From Deferrisoma camini S3R1 (lineage in GTDB: Bacteria; Desulfobacterota; Deferrisomatia; Deferrisomatales; Deferrisomataceae), in NCBI RefSeq assembly GCF_000526155.1, contig NZ_JAFN01000001.1, forward strand, positions 3,474,264 through 3,538,263: a stretch of DNA of 64,000 nt, in the 5' to 3' direction. A model generated the notes under the pieces. The model did not search any database. It worked only from the letters and a program-made list of their open reading frames with translations, and had not been told where the DNA came from. Of this stretch, positions 1 through 8,293 are shown piece by piece. A program made the translations under genes and the position numbers. Every line of letters starts with the position of its first letter. Within the stretch, counting starts at the first letter, position 1.

Positions 1-108
1 TTTCAGTGGTACCGACCGGCCGGCCCCGTGGCCCCGGAGGCCCTGGCCGACCACTTCTACCGGATCTTCGTCTACGGGGTGAGCCGGGTTGAACCCGGCG
101 GCAACTAG
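1..108 (+). CDS. 3' end of a probable TetR-family regulator
   Basis: An open frame enters from the left edge and stops at TAG 106-108, giving 35 C-terminal residues that contain FYRIFVYGVSR. Seen: only this tail. A tail of aromatic-rich helix like this is common at the end of TetR/AcrR ligand domains, and such regulators often precede fatty-acid oxidation genes like the acyl-CoA dehydrogenase that follows. Both points are weak. The DNA-binding part lies outside the window, so the family is a guess. Confidence 0.4.
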   Translation, partial: FQWYRPAGPVAPEALADHFYRIFVYGVSRVEPGGN

Positions 109-251
109 TGTCGTGTTTTGGAACTTTCGTGGTTTTTCCAGCGGGTGGGGCTAGGGGTTCAAAGGACAGATTTCAGCTCCGTAGGCCGCGAGGCAGCCTG
201 TTCGCGAGGTGCAGACTTTATGTGCGTCTCGGTCCGAGCGGTGCGTGCGGG

Positions 252-431
252 GCATGGGGCCTACCTCCGGCCGGGCGCGAAGCCGAGCGTTGAGATTCGC
301 CGCGCAGGCACAAGACACGGGAGTTGGTTTCATCACGGGTGCGCGCAAGGGGACCCTTTCGCGGTCCGAACGCTGGAGGCGCTGCGCGGCGAGCATAGGG
401 GCCGCGCCCGGCTCTCCGGCAGACCCCATGC
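252..431 (+). repeat. Family B long-hairpin element, copy B1
   Basis: About 180 bp with imperfect terminal inverted repeats of about 28 bp. The left arm starts GCATGGGGCCTACC and the right arm, read on the other strand, starts GCATGGGGTCTGCC; both continue into GCCGGGCGCG. Other complete copies are at 21400-21580 (inverted) and 29160-29345, with single arms elsewhere. The interior of B1 and B2 is also conserved (TTGAGATTCGCCGCGCAGG, GGGAGTTGG, TTTCGCGGTCCGA). No transposase is inside, so it would have to be a MITE-like or REP-like element, or a structured RNA. Confidence 0.75.
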
Positions 432-650
432 TCCCCGAGCTTTGACCGCCGGGTCGAAAGCCAGTTGGAAGCCGACAGGGGACAGGACATCTCGAAATGG
501 CGCTCCTTCTGATTGGCTGGAGTAATCCCCCTCTCTGTCCACTGTCATCTGAATTCTGGCCCCCGATCCGGCCGCATCCGGCGCTCCGGACGGATCCTAT
601 GCCGCCCGGACGTGTGGTGACGTCGGAGATCAGGGAGGTTTTCGGGCATT

Positions 651-701
651 CTGGCCTTCCGGCCTTCCAGCCTTCTAGCTTTCCAGCCTTCCAGCCTTTC
701 A
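651..701 (+). repeat. Degenerate 8-base tandem tract in the acyl-CoA dehydrogenase leader
   Basis: Successive octamers read GGCCTTCC, AGCCTTCT, AGCTTTCC, AGCCTTCC, AGCCTTTC. The tract ends directly at the AAAGGAG ribosome binding site of the gene starting at 714. The final leader GGAGCGTTCCATG is the same as before the response regulator at 10380, which also follows such a tract. Confidence 0.8.
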
Positions 702-713
702 AAGGAGCGTTCC

Positions 714-1868
714 ATGACCCAGTTCGCCCTGACCCCGGAACAGCGCGACATCCAACAGGCGGCCCGGGAGTTCGCCCAAGGGGAGTTCCCCAAGTACGCC
801 CGGGAGGCGGACGAGGCGGAGGAGTGCCCCAGGAAGCTGTACCGCCAGGCGGCTGAGCTCGGGTTCCAGGGCCTGTTCTTCCCCGAGGAGTACGGCGGGG
901 CCGGCTTGGGCTACCTGGAGTTCTGCCTGGTGGTCGAGGAGTTCTGGCGGGCCGACCCCGGGCTGGGCCAGGCCCTCGGGTCGGTGGTGTTCGGGTCGGA
1001 CCTGATCCTGCTCTACGGCACCGAGGAGCAGAAGCAGAGGTATCTGCCGCCGTTGACCACGGGCGAGGCGATCATGGGCGCCGCGATCACCGAGCCCGAC
1101 GCCGGCAGCGACATCTCGGCGGCCCGCACCACGGCCGTGCTCGACGGCGACGAGTGGGTGATCTCGGGAACCAAGATCTTCATCACCAACGGGACCATCG
1201 CCAACTTCCTGATCGTGTACTGCCTGACCGATCCGGAGGCCCCCGGCCGCCACGGCCGCCACTCCTGCATCCTGGTCGAGACCGATCGGCCGGGGTTCCA
1301 GGCCACCAAGCTCAAGGGAAAGATGGGCATCCGGGCCTCGGACACGGCCGAGGTGGTGCTGGACGAGGTACGGGTGCCGGCCACGAACCTGATCGGGACC
1401 CGGGGCGAGGGGTTCCGGCAGTTCATGGAGTTCTTCAACCGCACCCGGCTCCACGTGGCCGCCCAGGGCATCGGCGTGGCCCAGGGCGCCCTGGACAAGG
1501 CGGTGCGCCACGTGCGCCAGCGCGAGCAGTTCGGTCGGCCGCTGGCCTCGTTCCAGGGGGTGCAGTTCAAGATCGCCGAGATGGCCACCCGGGTGGAGGC
1601 GGCCCGCAGCCTGCTGTACCGGGCGGCGGCCCTGGTGGACGCGGGCACGGTGGACCACCGGCTGATCGCCATGGCCAAGTGGCTGGCTGGCGAGACCGGG
1701 GTCCGGGTCACCGACGAGGCCCTGCAGCTCCACGGCGGGTACGGGTACCTGGCCGAGAACGACGTGGAGCGGTTCTACCGCGACGCCAAGATCGTCGAGA
1801 TCTACGAGGGCACGAAAGAGGTGGAGAAGCAGATCGTGGCTCGGGGGGTGATCGGGCGGCCGGGTTGA
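714..1868 (+). CDS. Acyl-CoA dehydrogenase
   Basis: A 384-residue cytoplasmic FAD enzyme of standard family length. It should introduce the alpha-beta double bond into acyl-CoA and pass electrons to ETF, whose genes follow at 3416-5169. The order is N-terminal helices, a central beta domain starting with ITEPDAGSD, then the C-terminal helical domain with LHGGYGY (about 338-345). IYEGT carries the expected catalytic base, Glu365, in the position used by short- and medium-chain enzymes. ATG 714 has AAAGGAG nine bases upstream. Chain-length preference cannot be read from the sequence; glutaryl- or other acyl-CoA substrates remain possible. Confidence 0.93.
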   Translation: MTQFALTPEQRDIQQAAREFAQGEFPKYAREADEAEECPRKLYRQAAELGFQGLFFPEEYGGAGLGYLEFCLVVEEFWRADPGLGQALGSVVFGSDLILLYGTEEQKQRYLPPLTTGEAIMGAAITEPDAGSDISAARTTAVLDGDEWVISGTKIFITNGTIANFLIVYCLTDPEAPGRHGRHSCILVETDRPGFQATKLKGKMGIRASDTAEVVLDEVRVPATNLIGTRGEGFRQFMEFFNRTRLHVAAQGIGVAQGALDKAVRHVRQREQFGRPLASFQGVQFKIAEMATRVEAARSLLYRAAALVDAGTVDHRLIAMAKWLAGETGVRVTDEALQLHGGYGYLAENDVERFYRDAKIVEIYEGTKEVEKQIVARGVIGRPG

Positions 1869-1878
1869 TGGTTTTTTC

Positions 1879-1924
1879 GCCTCCCAGCCTCCTAGCCTTT
1901 TAGCCTTCCAGCGGGCGAAGGCCC
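1879..1924 (+). repeat. Leader module: octamer tract plus GGGC-GAAG-GCCC hairpin
   Basis: Octamers AGCCTCCT, AGCCTTTT, AGCCTTCC lead into a small hairpin, GGGC (1913-1916) with GCCC (1921-1924), followed at once by AAAAGAGGTGG, the ribosome binding site of the next gene. The same order occurs before etfB and, with 7-base repeats added, before three other genes. Confidence 0.75.
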
Positions 1925-1938
1925 AAAAGAGGTGGTTC

Positions 1939-3117
1939 GTGGGCAAGTTGCGGGACATCGAAGGGGTTCCCCTGGCCGAGCGGTACGAGCTCGCGGCGTG
2001 CCTCCAGTGCGGCCGCTGCACCGGGGGGTGCCCGGTGGGGCTGCGCTCCCCCTTGAACTCCCGGCGGCTCCTGTACGAGGCGTTGATCCGGGAGGACGGC
2101 GAGGTGCTGGTGGAGCGCGAGGAGGTGTGGGACTGCACGGCGTGCCGCACCTGCGCCGACCGGTGCCCCCGGGGCCTGGAGCCCGTGGCCGTGATCCGGG
2201 AGATCCGGACCCTCAAGATCGAGGAGGGCCGGATCCCCCAGACCGTGATGGACGCGCTGGAGTCCGCCCTCAAGCACGGGAACCCCTGGGGCCGTTCCCG
2301 CCGGAAGCGCTTCGCCTGGGCCGACGGCCTGGGGGTGCCGACCCTGGAGGAGGGGGACGAGGCGCCGAACCTGTGGTTCGTGGGGTGCACCCCGGCCTAC
2401 GACCCCCGGTGCCAGGAGGCGGCCCGGGCCCTGGCCGGGATTCTGCGGGCCGCCGGGTACCCGTTCACCACCCTGGGCAACGAGGAGTCGTGCTGCGGCA
2501 GCGAGATGCTGCGGCTGGGGGAGCTGGGGCTGTTCGAGGAGTTGGCCGAGGCGAACCAAGCGCTGCTGGACGAGGTGGCCCCGGAGACGGTGCTGACCAC
2601 CTCGCCCCACTGCATGAACGCGCTGCGCACCGACTACGACCCGGCGGTGTCCGCCCTGCACTTCTCCCAGGTGCTGGCCCGCCTGGCGGGCGAGGGCCGG
2701 ATTCCGTTCCGGCGGGAGGTGCCGCTGCGGGTCGCCTTTCACGATCCCTGCTACCTGGGCAAGCAGAACGGGGTGTACGAGGAGCCCCGGGCGGCGATCG
2801 CGGCCGTGCCCGGGGTGGAGCTGGTGGAGTTCGACCGCTCGCGCGAGCGCAGCCTGTGCTGCGAGGGTGGGGGCGGACGCATGTGGCTCGAGGGGCTCGG
2901 CGAGGGCGAGCGAAACGCCCAGCAGCGGGTTCGCACCGCCGCTGACATGGGGGTGGACGCCGTGGTCACGGCCTGCCCGTTCTGCCTGCTCACGCTGGAG
3001 GACGCCCGCAAGACCGCGGGGCTGGAGGACGCCCTGGAGATCGTGGACTTGGCCGAGCTCGTGTGGAGGGGGGTGGAAGATCTCCCAGACCCCTGCGGGC
3101 TAGAGACTAGAAACTAG
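1939..3117 (+). CDS. GlpC/HdrD-like Fe-S oxidoreductase
   Basis: 392 residues. Two [4Fe-4S] motifs lie at the N-terminus (Cys21, 24, 27, 31 and Cys66, 69, 72, 76). Two CCG-type domains follow, marked by ESCCGSE and by HDPCYLGK with LCCEGGGGRMW, which in HdrB/HdrD/GlpC relatives hold a second type of Fe-S centre. The expected role is electron transfer between a flavoprotein and a quinone or thiol partner. Here it sits between acyl-CoA dehydrogenase and EtfBA, so ETF is the likely donor. GTG 1939 is chosen because AGAGGTGG precedes it. The last six codons (GLETRN) and the TAG stop come from a 7-base repeat tract, so the natural C-terminus has probably been replaced. Confidence 0.9.
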   Translation: MGKLRDIEGVPLAERYELAACLQCGRCTGGCPVGLRSPLNSRRLLYEALIREDGEVLVEREEVWDCTACRTCADRCPRGLEPVAVIREIRTLKIEEGRIPQTVMDALESALKHGNPWGRSRRKRFAWADGLGVPTLEEGDEAPNLWFVGCTPAYDPRCQEAARALAGILRAAGYPFTTLGNEESCCGSEMLRLGELGLFEELAEANQALLDEVAPETVLTTSPHCMNALRTDYDPAVSALHFSQVLARLAGEGRIPFRREVPLRVAFHDPCYLGKQNGVYEEPRAAIAAVPGVELVEFDRSRERSLCCEGGGGRMWLEGLGEGERNAQQRVRTAADMGVDAVVTACPFCLLTLEDARKTAGLEDALEIVDLAELVWRGVEDLPDPCGLETRN

Positions 3118-3131
3118 AGGCCAGGAACTAG
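3100..3131 (+). repeat. 7-base tandem tract at the end of the Fe-S oxidoreductase gene
   Basis: Units CTAGAGA, CTAGAAA, CTAGAGG, CCAGGAA, CTAG. It starts inside the coding frame and supplies its stop codon. A related tract follows the PHP gene at 39358-39389. In both places the tract is preceded by CCCCTGCGGG. Confidence 0.8.
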
Positions 3132-3360
3132 CGTTTCGCTTCGCAAAAAGTATGCGGATTGCGGTGGTGGGGCTGGGGGATCCGACGAAGCGCGACGGCC
3201 GAGCAGCCTGGGCCGCCCGGCGCCAGGGGAGCGGCCGCGGCGCGTGCTCTCACGCGGCGCAGCGGACCGCGCCGAGGCGGCCCCTGCGAGGCCGTTCAGC
3301 GAAGGAGGAGCCCCCAGCCCCACCACCCCCTGGGAATACCACTAGATTCCGGAAACGCTA
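3129..3360 (+). repeat. Family A long-hairpin element, copy A1
   Basis: 232 bp. The ends are inverted (TAGCGTTTC left, GAAACGCTA right). The interior has nested inverted repeats: an arm GGTGGGGCTGGGGG matching CCCCCAGCCCCACC, and a central stem GCGGCGCGTG with loop CTCT. Copies of the same length lie at 31489-31721 and, inverted, 57738-57970; a diverged relative is at 56959-57176. It fills most of the gap between the Fe-S oxidoreductase and etfB. Open frames inside it are not conserved between copies, so it looks non-coding. Confidence 0.85.
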
Positions 3361-3396
3361 CACCAGCTGCCCAGCCGCCTAGCGGGCCGAAGGCCC
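3361..3396 (+). repeat. Leader module before etfB: octamers plus GGGCC-GAA-GGCCC hairpin
   Basis: Octamers AGCTGCCC, AGCCGCCT, AGCGGGCC abut the right end of element A1. A perfect 5-bp stem with loop GAA (3384-3396) follows, then AAAGGAGAGG, the etfB ribosome binding site. Confidence 0.75.
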
Positions 3397-3415
3397 AAGA
3401 CAAAGGAGAGGTGCG

Positions 3416-4207
3416 ATGAACCTAGCGGTGTTTGTGAAGCACGTGCCCGACGCGGCCGAGGCGGATCTCCGGATCGGCCCCGACGGCCGGTCGGTGCGCG
3501 CCGAGGACCTGCCGTTTCAGATGAACGAGTGGGACCGGTTCGCCCTGGAGGAGGCGGCCCGCCTCAAGGAGGCCACGGGCGGCTCCCTGACCGCGTTCCT
3601 GATCGGCCCGGGCGAGCACGAGGACAGCTTGAGGAGGTGCCTGGCCGTGGGCGCCGACCGGGCCGTGCGGGTCTGGGACGAGTCGTTTCCCGCCCTGGGG
3701 CCGGCGGCCGTGGCCCGGGCCCTGGCCGCTGCGGTCGGGGAGGAGCGGTTCGACCTGTACCTGTGCGGGGCCCAGGCGGCGGACGACGGGTATGCCGTGG
3801 TGGGGCCGACCCTCGCGGTGCTCCTGGGGGTGCCCTGGGCCGCGCTGGTGTGCCGGTTGGAGCTGCAGGACGGCCGGATCGTGTGCGATCGGGAGCTGGA
3901 GGCGGGGTGGTTCGAGCGGGTGGAGCTGGAGCTGCCGGCGTTGGTGACCGTCCAGACCGGCATCAACGAACCCCGGTACGTCTCGATCCTGGGCATCCGC
4001 AAGGCCCGGTCCAAGCCCCTGGAGGTCCGAGGCCTGGCCGACCTGGGCGTCGATCCGGACGAGATCGGCCGGCTGGGGGCGTTGACCATGCTGGAGGCGC
4101 TGGAGCCGCCCCCCCCCGGCCGCGAGGCCGAGATGCTGGAGGGGAGCCCGGCCGAGGTGGCCCGGAAGGCCGTGGCCGTGCTGCGGGAGAAGGGAGGTGT
4201 GCTGTGA
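3416..4207 (+). CDS. etfB: Electron transfer flavoprotein, beta subunit
   Basis: 263 residues, the usual EtfB length. It opens with MNLAVFVKHVPDA, has the adenine-nucleotide-binding fold (CGAQAADDGYAVVGP near 121-136) and the beta-subunit signature region INEPRYVSILGIRKAR (about 183-198). With EtfA it forms the soluble heterodimer that takes electrons from acyl-CoA dehydrogenases. AAAGGAGAGG precedes ATG 3416. The stop overlaps the EtfA start by four bases, so the two are translationally coupled. Whether this ETF is a simple carrier or a bifurcating type cannot be settled by eye. Confidence 0.95.
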   Translation: MNLAVFVKHVPDAAEADLRIGPDGRSVRAEDLPFQMNEWDRFALEEAARLKEATGGSLTAFLIGPGEHEDSLRRCLAVGADRAVRVWDESFPALGPAAVARALAAAVGEERFDLYLCGAQAADDGYAVVGPTLAVLLGVPWAALVCRLELQDGRIVCDRELEAGWFERVELELPALVTVQTGINEPRYVSILGIRKARSKPLEVRGLADLGVDPDEIGRLGALTMLEALEPPPPGREAEMLEGSPAEVARKAVAVLREKGGVL

Positions 4208-5169
4208 GCGTGTGGGTGATCGCGGAGCACCGCAACGGCGAGCTCCGGGAGGTGACCGGCGAGCTGGTGGCCACGGCCCGGGCGCTGGGCGCGGGGCCGG
4301 TCACCGCGGTGGTACTGGGCGGCCCCGGCGAGACCGAAGCCCCGGCCGCGGGCCTGCCGGCCGGGATCGACCGGGTGGTCCGGGTGGAGCACGAGAGCCT
4401 GGCCGGGTTCAACGGGGTGGCCGTGGCCGCGGCCCTCGAACGGATGGCGACCCGGGAGCGGCCGGCCGTGGTCCTGGGCGCCCACTCGGCCGCCGGCATG
4501 GACTGGGCCCCGGCCCTGGCCGCGGGGCTGGGTGCGCCGGTGGCCACCGACGTGCTCTCCCTGCAACGGGACGACAGCGGATTCCTGGCGGTTCGCACGG
4601 TGTACGCCGGCAAGCTCCAGGCCCGGGTGCGGCTGGCCCAGGCGCCCACCGTGGTGGTGACCCTCCGGCCCGGCGCCGCGGAGGCGGCGCCGGGGTCGGC
4701 CGAGGTGCCGGCCGAGACCGAGGCCGCCGAGGTGCCGGCCGAGGTGGGCCGGAGGTTCGTGGAGTGGATCCAGGAGGCCGCAGGAGAGGTGGACATCACC
4801 CAGGCCGACGTGCTGGTCAGCGTGGGCCGGGGCATCGGAGACCCCGAGGATCTGGACGTGGCCCGGGAGCTGGCCGAGGCGCTGGGCGCCACCCTGTCGT
4901 GCTCGCGGCCCGTGGTGGACCTGGGCTGGTTGCCCAAGGAGCGCCAGGTGGGCATCTCGGGCAAGACGGTGAAGCCCAAGGTCTACATCGCCCTGGGCAT
5001 CTCCGGCGCGTTTCAGCACGTGACCGCCATGAAGGACGCGGGCTTGATCCTGGCCGTGAACAAGGACCCCAAGGCCCCGATCTTCCGGGTGGCCCACTAC
5101 GGCATCGTGGGGGACCTGTTCAAGGTGGTGCCCGAGCTCACCAAGGCGGTGCGCGAGGCCCGGGGCTGA
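4204..5169 (+). CDS. etfA: Electron transfer flavoprotein, alpha subunit
   Basis: 321 residues. The C-terminal FAD domain is clear: SVGRGIG (about 200-206), SCSRPVVDLGWLP, RQVGISGKTVKPK and GISGAFQH. The start is GTG 4204, overlapping the etfB stop as GTGA, with GGGAGGTG upstream; longer open frame further upstream is a shadow of etfB. Its partner is EtfB, and the HdrA-like proteins follow 44 bases downstream, so reduced ETF probably feeds or is fed by that Fe-S/flavin chain. A Glu/Ala-rich linker (about 155-180) separates the two domains. Confidence 0.95.
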   Translation: MSVWVIAEHRNGELREVTGELVATARALGAGPVTAVVLGGPGETEAPAAGLPAGIDRVVRVEHESLAGFNGVAVAAALERMATRERPAVVLGAHSAAGMDWAPALAAGLGAPVATDVLSLQRDDSGFLAVRTVYAGKLQARVRLAQAPTVVVTLRPGAAEAAPGSAEVPAETEAAEVPAEVGRRFVEWIQEAAGEVDITQADVLVSVGRGIGDPEDLDVARELAEALGATLSCSRPVVDLGWLPKERQVGISGKTVKPKVYIALGISGAFQHVTAMKDAGLILAVNKDPKAPIFRVAHYGIVGDLFKVVPELTKAVREARG

Positions 5170-5213
5170 GGCCCGTGCTCTCCGTTTCCCAGGGCCCGCA
5201 GGGAGCCTGATCG

Positions 5214-6530
5214 TTGCGCCGTGCCCTCGTCGTCGGCGCCGGCATCGCCGGCATCCAGGCCGCGCTGGACCTGGCCGAAGCCGGGGTGGAGGTGGTGCTC
5301 GTGGAGCGGGCGGAGTACGTGGGGGGGAACATGGCCCGCCTCGACAAGACCTTCCCCACCCTGGACTGCTCCTCGTGCACCCTGACCCCCCGCACCTCGG
5401 AGGTGGGCCGCCACCCCCGGGTGCGGCTGCTCACCCGCACCGAGGTGGAGGGGGTGGCGGCCGAGGGCACCGGGTTCCGGGTGCGGCTCCGGGTGCGGCC
5501 CCGGTACGTGGACCCGGAGGCGTGCGTGGCGTGCGGCCGGTGCGCCGAGGCGTGCCGGCTGGCCGGACGGGTGCCGCGGGGGTTCGACCTGGGGCTCTCC
5601 AAGGGCGCGGCCATCGACCTCGCGTTCCCCCAGGCCGTGCCCGCGGCCTACGCCGTGGACCCCGCCAGGTGCCTGCAGCTCACCCGGGGCCGGTGCGGCC
5701 GCGACGGGCCCCGGTGCGTGGCGGCCTGCGACGTGGGCGCGATCCGGTTGGACGAGGCCGAGCGGCGCGAGCAGGTGCGGGTGGACGCCGTGGTGGTGGC
5801 CGCCGGGTACCGTCTGTACCGGCCCGGCGACCCGGCCGAGGGCCGGCCCGAGCTGGGGTTCGGCCGGTATCCCCAGGTGGTGACCAACCTCCAGATGGAG
5901 CGGCTCCTGTCGGCCTCGGGCCCCACCGGCGGCGAGGTGCGGGTCGGGGATCGGACCCCCTCGCGGATCGTGTTCCTCCAGTGCGTGGGCTCCCGCGACC
6001 GCACGGTTGGCGCGGCCCACTGCTCCCGGGTGTGCTGCATGGCGAGCATGAAGCAGGCCCTGGTGCTCCGGGAGAAGCTGCCGGACGCGGCGGTCACGGT
6101 GCTCTACATGGACCTTCGTTGCTTCGGCAAGGGGTACGAGGAGTTCCTGGAGCGGGCCCAGCGCGCGGGCGTGGTGGTGCGGCGGGGGAACCCGGCCGAG
6201 GTGTACCGCCGGGCCGACCGGGTGGCGGTGCGGTTCGAGGACACCCTGCTCGGCCGGGTCGAGGAGCTGCCGGCCGATCTGGTGGTGCTGGCGGCGGGGC
6301 TGCGGCCCGCCGAAGGCCTGACCGAACTCGCCCGCACCGTGGGCGTGGGGCTGGGCCCGGACGGCTTCCTGGAGCCGGCGGACCGGCGCGACCCGGCCGT
6401 GTCGGGCCGGCCCGGGGTGTTCCTGGCCGGGACCTGCCTGGGCCCCATGGACATCCCCGACGCGGTGGCCTCGGGATCGGCCGCGGCCGGCGCCGCGCTC
6501 GCCCACCTGGCCCGGGGGGCGGGCCGGTGA
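5214..6530 (+). CDS. HdrA-like FAD/Fe-S oxidoreductase (first copy)
   Basis: 438 residues related to HdrA and QmoA. An N-terminal dinucleotide fold (VVGAGIAG, residues 6-13) is followed by the HdrA-type NMARLDKTFPT region with Cys52 and Cys55, then one [4Fe-4S] motif (Cys104, 107, 110, 114). FLQCVGSRD and HCSRVCCM are hallmark HdrA strings; C-terminal FLAGTCLGPMDIPDAVASG is the second FAD-contact region. The start is TTG 5214, behind GGGAG. No HdrB or HdrC gene lies beside it, so it probably works with the second HdrA, ETF and the upstream Fe-S protein rather than as heterodisulfide reductase. Confidence 0.9.
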   Translation: MRRALVVGAGIAGIQAALDLAEAGVEVVLVERAEYVGGNMARLDKTFPTLDCSSCTLTPRTSEVGRHPRVRLLTRTEVEGVAAEGTGFRVRLRVRPRYVDPEACVACGRCAEACRLAGRVPRGFDLGLSKGAAIDLAFPQAVPAAYAVDPARCLQLTRGRCGRDGPRCVAACDVGAIRLDEAERREQVRVDAVVVAAGYRLYRPGDPAEGRPELGFGRYPQVVTNLQMERLLSASGPTGGEVRVGDRTPSRIVFLQCVGSRDRTVGAAHCSRVCCMASMKQALVLREKLPDAAVTVLYMDLRCFGKGYEEFLERAQRAGVVVRRGNPAEVYRRADRVAVRFEDTLLGRVEELPADLVVLAAGLRPAEGLTELARTVGVGLGPDGFLEPADRRDPAVSGRPGVFLAGTCLGPMDIPDAVASGSAAAGAALAHLARGAGR

Positions 6531-8227
6531 GCCGGCGGGTGGCGGTGTACCTGTGCCACTGCGGCCGCAACATCGCGGCCACGGTGGACGTGCGGGCCGT
6601 GGCCGAGCGCCTGGCCGGCGAGGCCGGGGTGGTGTTGGTGCGGGACTACCCGTACCTGTGCTCCAAGCCCGGCCAGGATCTGATCCGGGCCGACGTGGAG
6701 GCCGGTTGGGCCGACCGGGTTGTGGTGGCGGCCTGCTCGCCCCGGATGCACGAGGAGACGTTCCGCAGGGTTCTGGCCGAGGCGGGTCGGAACCCCCACC
6801 TGCTCCAGCACGTGAACGTGCGGGAGCAGTGCGCCTGGGTCCATCCGGAGCCCGCGGTGGCCACGGCCAAGGCCCGGGCGCTGGTGGCCATGGGAGTGGC
6901 CCGGGTGCTCCGCCACGAGCCCCTGGAGGCCGGCGAGGCCGCGGTGGAGCGGCGGTGCCTGGTGGTGGGCGGCGGCCCGGCCGGCCTGACCGCGGCCGAC
7001 ACCCTGGCCGGGGCCGGCATCGAGGTGGTTCTGGTCGAGCGGGCCGAGCGGCTGGGCGGGAGGGCCCGGGACCTCGGCCGGGCCTTCCCGGGGGGCGAGC
7101 CGGTGGGCCCCTGGCTCGAAGCCCTGGTGGGCCGGGTGACCGGCCGGCCCGCGGTCTCCGTGCGGACCGGGGCCCGGGTGGTCGGGGTGGAGGGGGTCCC
7201 GGGCGCGTTCCGGGTGGGGATCGCCTCGCCGGACGGCCGGGCCGAGGAGACCGTGGGGGCGCTGGTGGTGGCCACGGGATACGGCCTGTACGCCCCCGAC
7301 TCTCCCCGGGAGGGCCGGCCCGAGCTCGGGTACGGAACGGTGCCCGGGGTGGTCACCCAGGCCGAGCTCGAGGAGCGGCTCCGCTCCGGCGAGGGCCCGG
7401 TGGCGGTGGGCGGCCGGCCGGTGGAAGGGGTCGTGTTCGTGCAGTGCGTGGGCTCCCGCGACCGCACGGCCGGTGCGTTCCACTGCTCGCGCGTGTGCTG
7501 CATGGTCAGCGTGCGCCAGGCCCGGGAGCTGCGGGCCCGCAACCCGGGTGCCCGGGTTCGGGTGCTCTACATGGACCTGCGGGCCTACTCCCGGGGGGCG
7601 GAGGAGGACTACGAGGCCGCCGGTCGAGAGGGGGTGGAGTTCCGGCGGGGCGGGGTGTCCGAGGTGTTCGCACGGGAGGGGCGGGCGGTGGTGCGGTTCG
7701 AGGACACCCTCGTGGGCCGGGTCGAGGAGGCGCCGGCCGACCTGGTGGTGCTGGCCTGCGGGGCCCGTCCCCGCCCCGACGCGTCGGAGGTGGCCCGGGC
7801 CCTGGGCCTCGGCCGGGGGCCGGACGGGTTCTTCCTGGAGGCCCACCCGAAGCTCCGGCCGGTGGAGGCCGCGTCGGCCGGGGTGCTCCTGGCCGGGGCG
7901 TGCCTGGGGCCCCGCACCCTGGACGAGGCCGTCACCTCGGGTCGGGCGGCCGCGGCCCGGGCCCTGGCCCTGCTGCTGCGGGGCCGCCTGCCCCTGAACC
8001 CGCGGGTCGCCCGGGTGGACCCGGACCGGTGCGCCGCCTGCGGCCTGTGCGAGGCCGCGTGCCCGGCCGGCGCGATCCGGCCGGGGGGCGGCCTGGCGGC
8101 CCGGCGGGTGGAGCCGGGGGCCTGCCGGGGGTGCGGGGCCTGCGCGGCCGTGTGCCCCTCCCACGCCGCGGTCCTGGGCCACCACCGGGACGACCAGATC
8201 CTGGCCGAGGTGGAAGCCGGCCTGTGA
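6527..8227 (+). CDS. HdrA-like FAD/Fe-S oxidoreductase (second copy)
   Basis: 566 residues, starting at GTG 6527 and overlapping the previous stop as GTGA. An N-terminal extension carries Cys10 and Cys12 (YLCHCGRN) and CSPRMHEETF, as in QmoB and long HdrA proteins. The FAD fold follows (VVGGGPAGL, about 142-150), then FVQCVGSRD and HCSRVCCM. The C-terminus adds two ferredoxin-like motifs, CAACGLCEAACP and CRGCGACAAVCP. The two HdrA copies with ETF resemble Qmo- or Hdr-linked electron-transfer units. A bifurcating role is possible but is not shown by the sequence. Confidence 0.9.
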   Translation: MSRRVAVYLCHCGRNIAATVDVRAVAERLAGEAGVVLVRDYPYLCSKPGQDLIRADVEAGWADRVVVAACSPRMHEETFRRVLAEAGRNPHLLQHVNVREQCAWVHPEPAVATAKARALVAMGVARVLRHEPLEAGEAAVERRCLVVGGGPAGLTAADTLAGAGIEVVLVERAERLGGRARDLGRAFPGGEPVGPWLEALVGRVTGRPAVSVRTGARVVGVEGVPGAFRVGIASPDGRAEETVGALVVATGYGLYAPDSPREGRPELGYGTVPGVVTQAELEERLRSGEGPVAVGGRPVEGVVFVQCVGSRDRTAGAFHCSRVCCMVSVRQARELRARNPGARVRVLYMDLRAYSRGAEEDYEAAGREGVEFRRGGVSEVFAREGRAVVRFEDTLVGRVEEAPADLVVLACGARPRPDASEVARALGLGRGPDGFFLEAHPKLRPVEAASAGVLLAGACLGPRTLDEAVTSGRAAAARALALLLRGRLPLNPRVARVDPDRCAACGLCEAACPAGAIRPGGGLAARRVEPGACRGCGACAAVCPSHAAVLGHHRDDQILAEVEAGL

Positions 8228-8293
8228 CCCCTATTCCCCGGCTCGGCTCGGCCGTGGTAGAGTGAATTTTCACCATCCGTCGCCCAGGATCCC

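Larger units (their letters stand above)
109..713. other. Intergenic mosaic of repeat modules, no gene seen
   Basis: No credible coding frame is visible in these 605 bases. They contain a family B long-hairpin element (252-431), a copy of the module around CTGAATTCTGG (about 536-566) that recurs near 27.5, 31.3 and 58.0 kb, and an 8-base tandem tract (651-701) leading into the ribosome binding site of the next gene. No promoter stands out. Confidence 0.6.
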
